Source of the DNA: Streptomyces sp. NBC_00341
Lineage (GTDB): Bacteria > Actinomycetota > Actinomycetes > Streptomycetales > Streptomycetaceae
DNA length: 64,000 bases
Assembly: GCF_041435055.1 (NCBI RefSeq)
Contig: NZ_CP108002.1
Coordinates: 1,798,001-1,862,000 of the forward strand
Direction: 5' to 3'
Positions 58,435-64,000 of this stretch are shown here, piece after piece. The notes beneath the pieces are model-generated. The model was not told the origin of the DNA. It ran no database searches and saw nothing but the letters and a program-made list of their open reading frames with translations. The position numbers were made by a program, and so were the translations under genes. Position 1 is the first letter of the stretch; every line of letters starts with the position of its first letter.

Positions 58435-59769
58435 TCAGCCGTTGCCGATCTCCTTCCACTCCGCCTGGGCCTTGTTCAGCTCTTCGGCGATCTTGTCCAG
58501 GAAGGCCTTGGCCGTGATCTTGCCGAGCAGCAGCTTCTGGAACTCCGGCTCGTTGTCCGCCTTGCTGATGTTGTTCCAGTCGGGCAGGTAATACGGCAGC
58601 TGCACGATCTTGGTGGAACCGTCGGTGAGGGCCTTCGCGGCCAGCTCGGTCGGCTCCGTGGCGCTGATCCAGGGGTCCTTGGCGGCCTCGGTGTTGGCCG
58701 GGATGGCGCCGGCGGACTCGTTCCACTTGCTGTTGGACGCGTGCGAGGCGGCGAACTCGATGAACTTCCAGGCGGCCGTCTTGTTCTTGCTCGACCGGAA
58801 CAGGCCGAGGCCGTCGACGGGGTTGGAGACCTGGACCCGGGTGCCGCCGTCGCTGATGGGGTTCGGTATTCCGGCGAACTTCTCCTTGCCCAGCGCCTTC
58901 AGGTGGTCCTGGTAGGAGCCGAGGTTGTGGCTGAGCATCCCGATGGTGCCGGTGTCCCACTGGGCGACCATCTTGGTGAAGTCGTTGTTGACGTCGGCGG
59001 CGGGCGTCGACTTCTTGTAGAGCGCGGCGTACTTCTCCAGCGCGGCGACGTTCTTCGGGTCGTTGAGGGTGGTCTTGTCGCCCTTCCAGAACTCCGTGAT
59101 GCCGGACTGGCCGTACGCGGCGTCCATGGCCTGGGCGATGGAGCCCGCGCCGCCTCGGATGGTGTAGCCGAACTTGTTCTTCTTGCCGTCGGTCAGCCTG
59201 TCGGCCGCCTTGTAGAAGTCGGCCCAGGTGGCGGGGGCCTTCAGGCCCGCGGACTTGAACAGGTCGGTGCGGTACCAGAGCGCGCCGTTGTTCGCGGAGG
59301 TCGGCACCGCGAACATGTCGTCGCCCCGGCCGCCCGCGTCCTTGACGCTCTCGACCATGCCCTCGACGAGCTTGCCCTGGAGGGCGGAGTCCTTGATCCG
59401 GTCTGTGAGCGGGTCAAGGGCCTCCTGCGAGACCATGTTGGCCAGGTAGGCGGTGCCGACGCCGCCCACGTCCGGCAGTCCGCCGCCCGCGATGGCCGTG
59501 TCGTACTTGGACTGCACGTCGGCGATCGGGATCGGCACGTACTTGACCTTGATGTCCGGGTTCGCCTTCTCGAAATCCTTGATGATCTCGGTCCAGACGG
59601 CGGTGCGCGGACCGCCGTTGTTGTCCCAGAAGGTGATCTCGCCCTTGCCGTTGCCCTCGGTTCCGCTGTCGCTGCCGTCGTCACCGCAGGCGGTGGCGGT
59701 CAGCGCGAGCACTGCCGCGACGGACACCGCAGCCGCGGCACGCCTCCGCTGCGTCTTCGAGATCTTCAT
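58435..59769 (-). CDS. Sugar-binding lipoprotein of an ABC importer (second system)
   Basis: Extracellular solute-binding lipoprotein of 444 residues. The signal ends VLALTATACGDDGSDSG with the acylated Cys at residue 28. The mature part follows the CUT1 pattern (GEITFWDNNGGPRTAVWTEII; KYVPIPIADVQSKYDTAIAG). Unlike the first importer, its permease genes are not adjacent; the nearest permease gene is at the right edge of the window beyond three enzyme genes on the same strand, so they probably form one long operon. The inferred ligand is an arabinan or xylan oligosaccharide, from the GH43 neighbour. Confidence 0.88.
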   Translation of the reverse strand: MKISKTQRRRAAAAVSVAAVLALTATACGDDGSDSGTEGNGKGEITFWDNNGGPRTAVWTEIIKDFEKANPDIKVKYVPIPIADVQSKYDTAIAGGGLPDVGGVGTAYLANMVSQEALDPLTDRIKDSALQGKLVEGMVESVKDAGGRGDDMFAVPTSANNGALWYRTDLFKSAGLKAPATWADFYKAADRLTDGKKNKFGYTIRGGAGSIAQAMDAAYGQSGITEFWKGDKTTLNDPKNVAALEKYAALYKKSTPAADVNNDFTKMVAQWDTGTIGMLSHNLGSYQDHLKALGKEKFAGIPNPISDGGTRVQVSNPVDGLGLFRSSKNKTAAWKFIEFAASHASNSKWNESAGAIPANTEAAKDPWISATEPTELAAKALTDGSTKIVQLPYYLPDWNNISKADNEPEFQKLLLGKITAKAFLDKIAEELNKAQAEWKEIGNG

Positions 59770-59821
59770 GGTCGGCTCTTCTCTGTGGGTGATCCGTGTG
59801 AGGGTTGCTGCGTGGGGGGCT

Positions 59822-59855
59822 TCGTACGGTCAGGCGGTTCGTACGGTCAGGCGGT
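59822..59855 (-). repeat. 17-nt tandem duplication across the GH43 stop codon
   Basis: TCGTACGGTCAGGCGGT occurs twice in a row (59822-59838, 59839-59855). The second copy contains the GH43 stop codon (reverse strand TGA at 59847-59849). Confidence 0.85.
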
Positions 59856-61409
59856 GGTGCGGAAGCCGGTGAAGCAGGCCGTCCCGGCCGGCCCCGTCCC
59901 GGTGGGTGCGGTGGCGAACAGTCCGAGCAGGGCGCCGACCCAGCGCCACGGCGTCGCGGCGAAGACCTGGCCGGAGGGCCGGAATCCCGCCCCGTCCCCG
60001 GTGTCGGCGTGGAAGCGGCAGCGGGCCCCCGGACCAACCTCGATCCGCAGCCGGGCCCGCCCTTCCGGGGCCGGCCTGCTGTGCTCGGCGTCCCGTTCGT
60101 GTACGGCGACGGTCTCCGCGTACCGGTGCACGAGCCGCACGCCTCCGTCCCCGCCCGCCGACCGCTCCAGGCCGATCCAGCTGAACGCGTCCCCCAGCAC
60201 GGCGAGCCCCGCCTTGGCGCCCGGCGCCTCGCTGTCCAGGGAGACGTCCACCTCCGCGGTGAACGTGTCGGCGGGCAGCCGCTGGACCAGCACGTTGGGC
60301 AGGACCCGCAGGTCGTGCGCGTGCGCGGTCCGTACGCAGCTGAGCCGCAGCCCGTCCCCGCCGTGCTCGACGGTCCAGCCGGGGCGCGGGTTGGCGGTCC
60401 ACTGCCACTGCCTGCCGTACCGGCCGCCGGGGAAGCCATCGCTGCTCGCCGGGGCCTCCGCGGGCTGCGGGGGCGCGACCGGCTTCGGGTGCACCGCCAC
60501 GGGTTCGCCCGCGTCGCCGATGACCGGCCAGCCGCCGTCCTCGGCGTCCCAGCGCATCGGCTGGAGGTGGACCACCCGCCCGTACGCGCCGCGCTGCTGG
60601 AAGTGCAGGAACCAGTCCTCGCCCGCCGCCGTGCGGACCCAGCCGCCCTGGTGCGGTCCGTTGACCCCGGTACCGCCCTGGGCGAGGACGACTCGTTCCT
60701 CGTACGGTCCGAAGAAGTCGTGGGAGCGGAAGGCGCCCTGCCAGCCCGTCCCGACCCCGCCGGCCGGGGCGAGGATCCAGAACTCGCCGTTGTGCCGGTA
60801 GAGCTTGGGGCCCTCCAGGGTGAACCAGCCGGGGATCGTGTCGGCGTCGACCAGGGTCTTGCCCTCGTCGAGCAGCTCCCGGCCGTCCGCGCTCATCCGG
60901 TAGCCGGTGAGCCGGTTCTTGATGCCGGAACGGGACTTGGCCCAGGCGTGCACGAGATACGCCTCGCCGGTCCCCTCGTCCCACAGCGGGCAGGCGTCGA
61001 TCAGCCCCTTGCCCGCCTTCAGCAGGTGGGGCGCGGTCCACGGACCCCGGATGTTCTCGGCGCTGACCTGCTGGATGCCGTGGTCGGGGTCGCCCCAGAA
61101 GATCCAGAACCGTCCGGCGTGATGCCGCAGCGACGGCGCCCACACCCCCCGGTCGTGGCGCGGCACGGCGAAGTCCGCCGCGGGTTCGAGGCGGTCCAGG
61201 GCGTGGCCGACGATCGACCAGTTGACCAGGTCGCGCGAGTGCAGCAGCGGCAGTCCGGGGACCCGCCCGAAGCTGGAGGCGGTGAGGTAGAAGTCCTCGC
61301 CCACCCGCACCACGTCGGGGTCGGACCAGTCGGCGTTGAGCACCGGGTTGCGGTAGGTGCCGTCCCCGGCGTCGGCGGTCCAGGGCCGGTCGTCCTGTAC
61401 GGCGCTCAC
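59847..61409 (-). CDS. Glycoside hydrolase family 43 enzyme
   Basis: Predicted beta-xylosidase/arabinofuranosidase-type GH43 protein of 520 residues without a signal peptide, so intracellular. The five-blade propeller has the catalytic base in YRNPVLNADWSDPDVVRVG, the pKa modulator in KGLIDACPLWDEGTGEAYL and the acid Glu in WFTLEGPKLYRHNG. The C-terminal roughly 190 residues form a concanavalin-like domain (PADTFTAEVDVSLDSEAPGA). It would cleave oligosaccharides imported by the ABC system. The GTG start at 61409 overlaps the stop of the DUF6807 gene (GTGA). Confidence 0.88.
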   Translation of the reverse strand: MSAVQDDRPWTADAGDGTYRNPVLNADWSDPDVVRVGEDFYLTASSFGRVPGLPLLHSRDLVNWSIVGHALDRLEPAADFAVPRHDRGVWAPSLRHHAGRFWIFWGDPDHGIQQVSAENIRGPWTAPHLLKAGKGLIDACPLWDEGTGEAYLVHAWAKSRSGIKNRLTGYRMSADGRELLDEGKTLVDADTIPGWFTLEGPKLYRHNGEFWILAPAGGVGTGWQGAFRSHDFFGPYEERVVLAQGGTGVNGPHQGGWVRTAAGEDWFLHFQQRGAYGRVVHLQPMRWDAEDGGWPVIGDAGEPVAVHPKPVAPPQPAEAPASSDGFPGGRYGRQWQWTANPRPGWTVEHGGDGLRLSCVRTAHAHDLRVLPNVLVQRLPADTFTAEVDVSLDSEAPGAKAGLAVLGDAFSWIGLERSAGGDGGVRLVHRYAETVAVHERDAEHSRPAPEGRARLRIEVGPGARCRFHADTGDGAGFRPSGQVFAATPWRWVGALLGLFATAPTGTGPAGTACFTGFRTTA

Positions 61410-62230
61410 GCGGTCACCGCCCGGCGGACGTGGGCGGCGGCCGTGGCCCGGTCGAGCCGGCCGTCCGCGATGACGGTGACGACGCGGCGCACGACGGTGG
61501 CTCCGGCCGGGACGGACAGCCGGTGGGCGGCGGCGAGGGACGAGCCGACGCCCGGGTACTCGGTGCTCCGCACGAACCACGGGTCGCGGCGGGTCTCCTC
61601 CGTCGCCCCCGCGAACACCAGGGTCCAGCCGTCGCCGCTCATCGCGACCCAGTCGGCGACGCGTCCGTGCACCGCGTCCTCGCCGTCCCCGTGGCCGCTG
61701 AACACGGCGGGCGCCGAGGGTTCCTTGGGCGCGCGCCAGAAGAAGCCGCCGTATCCGGCGCCCGGTCTGCCATTGGTGGCGGGGCTGCCGATCGACAGGT
61801 CCGTGCCGCCCCGGTTGGTGAGCGAGAAGGAGAAGTCCAGCGCCCAGGCGGTGTCGGAGAGTTCGGCGGTGGCGACCGTGCGGTGCTCCCGCAGCAGCTC
61901 GGTGTCGTCGGCCTCCCAGCTGAGCTCCTCGACGAAGCCGTCCGGGTCGCGGAGCTTCCAGCCCAGGTGGCGCTGGACCCCGTGGTTGTCGAGCGCGGTG
62001 GGGCCCTGGTCGCGGACGAAGGTGCGGCCGCCCCAGAAGTTGTGCCCCGCGACATCGGGCACGGCGACGGAGGTGCCCAGGTGGTGGAGGTGGTCGGCCG
62101 GATGCTCCTCGGTGACCGGGATGCCGCCGAGGGTGGTGACGGGGTGCAGGTAGGGGCGGCCTCCGGGCGTCGGGAGGTAGGTGTAGCGGCCGACGGGGCG
62201 GCCGGCGCAGCTCAGGAGTGCGGTGGTCAC
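61406..62230 (-). CDS. DUF6807/PmoA-family protein
   Basis: Protein of 274 residues of the family annotated PmoA or DUF6807, frequent in polysaccharide and sugar-acid gene clusters but without a proven general function. It has TYLPTPGGRPYLHPVTTLGG, HPADHLHHLGTSVAVPDVAG and a His-rich pair that may bind metal, then VTNRGGTDLSIGSP-like beta structure (SLTNRGGTDLSIGSP). GTG at 62230 overlaps the stop of the oxidoreductase gene, and its own stop overlaps GH43, so all three are translated as a chain. A role in sugar side-chain processing is inferred from context. Confidence 0.8.
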   Translation of the reverse strand: MTTALLSCAGRPVGRYTYLPTPGGRPYLHPVTTLGGIPVTEEHPADHLHHLGTSVAVPDVAGHNFWGGRTFVRDQGPTALDNHGVQRHLGWKLRDPDGFVEELSWEADDTELLREHRTVATAELSDTAWALDFSFSLTNRGGTDLSIGSPATNGRPGAGYGGFFWRAPKEPSAPAVFSGHGDGEDAVHGRVADWVAMSGDGWTLVFAGATEETRRDPWFVRSTEYPGVGSSLAAAHRLSVPAGATVVRRVVTVIADGRLDRATAAAHVRRAVTA

Positions 62231-63414
62231 GGTGAACTCACCTCTGTCGGGAGCGCCCAGGGGACGCCGAGTTCGGAGAAGAGCCTGAGGGTGTCGGCCG
62301 CCGCCGCGACGGCCGCGTCGATGCCGCGCACCACCCGGCGGGTGCCGTCGCCGGTGAGGGCGGGGGCGGTGTGCCAGGCGCCGGACGGCAGGGCGGCGGG
62401 TTCGGGGGCGTTCCGTACGGCTTCGACGACCCGCATGAACGCGCCGGTGCGGTGCGGCGGCGCCAGGAGCGCGGTGCCGTGCGTCAGGTGGGCGACGAGG
62501 TTCTCCAGGAGGTCGGTCCGGCCGTGCACCGTCTCCTCGGGTCCGTGTCCCGCGCGCTGGACGAGGACCCTGTCCTGCTTGTACCAGAAGGTGATCCGGC
62601 CCCGGTCGCCGTGGACGGTCACATAGGGTTCCCCGGCCTGCTCCGCGCAGAGGGTGACGGCGGCGGTGACCGGCAGTCCGGACGTCGTGGTGAGGCGTAC
62701 GCAGGAGGTGTCGTCGGCCTCGATGTCGTGGGCGCGGAAGAGTTCGGTCTCGATCGACGCGATGTCGTGGGCCGCACCGCTGCCGGCGAGTTCGAGGGCG
62801 GTGGCGACGGCGTGGGCGAGCGGGTTGGTCAGTACCCCGTCCACCACGTCGGTGTCACCGATCCGCCGCCGCCCCGCCCAGGGCGCGCGCCGGTAGTAGG
62901 CGTCGTCCCTGACCCAGGCGCCCGCGGCCCCGTAGCCCCGCACGGTGCCGATGGCGCCGGTCCGGACGAGTGCGCGGACGGCGGGCACCGCGTGCGAACC
63001 GAAGGACTGGAAACCCACCTGGCAGGCGATTCCCGCGTCCCGTACCCCGGTCAGGATCCGTTCGAAGTCGGTGAGGGTCGCGGCGGGTGGCTTCTCCAGG
63101 AGGAGGTGGACGCCGCGGGCGGCGGCGGTGAGGGCCAGTTCGGCGTGGGTCTGGATGGGGGTGCAGATGACGGCGGCGCGGGCGCCGGTGGAGTCCAGTA
63201 GCGACCCGAAGTCGGCCGACTGCTCCGGGAGTTCGGCGGCGAAGGCAGCGAGTTCGGTCTCGTCGAGCGGATGGAGTTCGCAGACCCCGGCGAGCCGGAC
63301 GACGCCCTGGTCCTGGAGGCGGCGGATATTGGCGAGGTGCCAGCTCCCGTGGCCCCGGGCGCCCGCGAGGACGACCGGCAGCGGGGTGGTGTGTGTGGTG
63401 TCCGTCGGGCCCAT
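62227..63414 (-). CDS. Gfo/Idh/MocA-family oxidoreductase
   Basis: NAD(P)-dependent sugar oxidoreductase of 395 residues. The Rossmann start is VVLAGARGHGSWHLANI (a GxxGHG form), followed by AVICTPIQTHAELALTAAARG and the hallmark EKP in LLLEKPPAATL. The C-terminal domain has the substrate face DVVDGVLTNPLAHAVATALEL with His in place of the usual conserved residue. ATG at 63414 has GAAGGG upstream. It pairs by overlap with the DUF6807 gene, a pair often seen together in carbohydrate clusters. Confidence 0.85.
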   Translation of the reverse strand: MGPTDTTHTTPLPVVLAGARGHGSWHLANIRRLQDQGVVRLAGVCELHPLDETELAAFAAELPEQSADFGSLLDSTGARAAVICTPIQTHAELALTAAARGVHLLLEKPPAATLTDFERILTGVRDAGIACQVGFQSFGSHAVPAVRALVRTGAIGTVRGYGAAGAWVRDDAYYRRAPWAGRRRIGDTDVVDGVLTNPLAHAVATALELAGSGAAHDIASIETELFRAHDIEADDTSCVRLTTTSGLPVTAAVTLCAEQAGEPYVTVHGDRGRITFWYKQDRVLVQRAGHGPEETVHGRTDLLENLVAHLTHGTALLAPPHRTGAFMRVVEAVRNAPEPAALPSGAWHTAPALTGDGTRRVVRGIDAAVAAAADTLRLFSELGVPWALPTEVSSP

Positions 63415-63419
63415 GCGCG

Positions 63420-64000
63420 TCAGCCCTTCACGGCGCCGGCGCTGAAGCCGGTGATCAGCCACTTCTGGATGAAGGCGAAGACGATCACCACGGGGACCGC
63501 GGCGATCACCCCGCCCGCTGCGAGCGCGCCCAGGTCGACGCTGTCCGCGCCGATGAGGGTGTTCAGGCCGACCGGGATCGTCTGCTTGTCCTGCTCGCTG
63601 AGGAACATCAGGGCGAACAGGAAGTGGTTCCAGCTGTGCACGAAGGCGAACGAGCCGACCGCGATCAGCCCCGGCCGCAGCAGCGGCAGCACCACCGCGC
63701 AGAAGGCGCGGAAGCGCGAACAGCCGTCCACCCAGGCGGCCTCCTCCAGCGAGACGGGCACGTTCTTGATGAATCCGCTGATCAGGATGATGGAGAGCGG
63801 CAGCTGGAAGACCGTCTCCGCGATGACCACACTGCCCAGCGAGTTGATCATCTGGAGGTTCTTGAAGATCTCGAAGAGCGGTACGAGCATCAGCGCGCCC
63901 GGGATGAACTGCGAGCAGAGCAAAGCCAGCATGAAGGCGTTCTTGATCCTGAAGTCGAACCGGGCGAGCGCGTAGCCGCCGGCCAGGGCGACGAGCGTGG
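63420..64000 (-). CDS. Carbohydrate ABC transporter permease (MalG type, partial; 5' end outside window)
   Basis: C-terminal part (about 193 residues) of a CUT1 permease that continues beyond the right edge. The visible frame reads LVALAGGYALARFDF into the membrane region, the EAA-like loop VPVSLEEAAWVDGCSRFRAF and the usual end FIQKWLITGFSAGAVKG. It lies 5 nt upstream of the oxidoreductase gene on the same strand. With the lipoprotein gene at 58.4-59.8 kb it probably belongs to one sugar importer. Confidence 0.88.
   Translation of the reverse strand, partial: TLVALAGGYALARFDFRIKNAFMLALLCSQFIPGALMLVPLFEIFKNLQMINSLGSVVIAETVFQLPLSIILISGFIKNVPVSLEEAAWVDGCSRFRAFCAVVLPLLRPGLIAVGSFAFVHSWNHFLFALMFLSEQDKQTIPVGLNTLIGADSVDLGALAAGGVIAAVPVVIVFAFIQKWLITGFSAGAVKG

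Overview
The window is chromosomal DNA from a Streptomyces-type actinomycete. The evidence is very high GC, strong G/C bias at third codon positions, frequent GTG starts, ATGA/GTGA stop-start overlaps, long GC hairpins without U-tracts, and typical families (LAETG-anchored SCO1860-like protein, SigE-family sigma factor, ChlI/ChlD-type fused chelatase, ectABCD). The order pit - cobalamin genes - SCO1860-like gene - ectABCD matches the S. coelicolor core region around SCO1845-SCO1867 as I recall it. No tRNA, rRNA, insertion sequence or phage gene was seen.

1-7.9 kb: housekeeping genes. These are a partial ABC-F protein, a zinc metallopeptidase, a VOC protein, a conserved protein of unknown function, an alpha/beta hydrolase, a class II aldolase, and a PiT phosphate transporter with a PHO-box-like site and a small membrane partner. 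7.9-17.7 kb: a cobalamin riboswitch followed by cobD, cobQ, a fused chelatase gene, cobO and cobB, then a ZIP transporter, a cobE/cbiG-like gene and cobC. cobN is absent from its usual place. The junction there carries two type I-E CRISPR-like repeats exactly 61 nt apart, and the 5' end of the chelatase gene has atypical codon use. 17.8-25.2 kb: the anchored surface protein, an amidohydrolase, a class V aminotransferase and the ectoine/hydroxyectoine operon, ending in a 42-nt perfect palindrome.

25.2-38.1 kb: a sugar-acid island that reads as a complete non-phosphorylative L-fucose pathway. It has an ABC importer, an enolase-superfamily dehydratase, a secreted beta-helix enzyme (possible alpha-L-fucosidase), a FadR-type regulator, and a divergent operon of diketo-acid hydrolase, SDR dehydrogenase, mutarotase, lactonase and aldo/keto reductase. 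A palindromic operator candidate sits at the predicted start point of that operon. 38.1-44.4 kb: a LysR-controlled SnoaL/amidohydrolase pair, a VOC fusion protein, a class V aminotransferase, a FrnE-like thioredoxin-fold protein and an acetyltransferase.

44.5-64 kb: plant cell-wall utilisation (two PL1 pectate lyases, a pectin methylesterase, a GH43 enzyme with DUF6807 and Gfo/Idh/MocA partners, ABC transporter parts, and a semialdehyde dehydrogenase with its IclR regulator). It is interrupted by a membrane protein/histidine kinase/response regulator operon carrying the only in-frame TTA codon I found, a penicillin-binding protein and a SigE-type sigma factor. A recurring oddity is a set of short tandem duplications of unrelated sequence placed at or just beside stop codons at seven loci.
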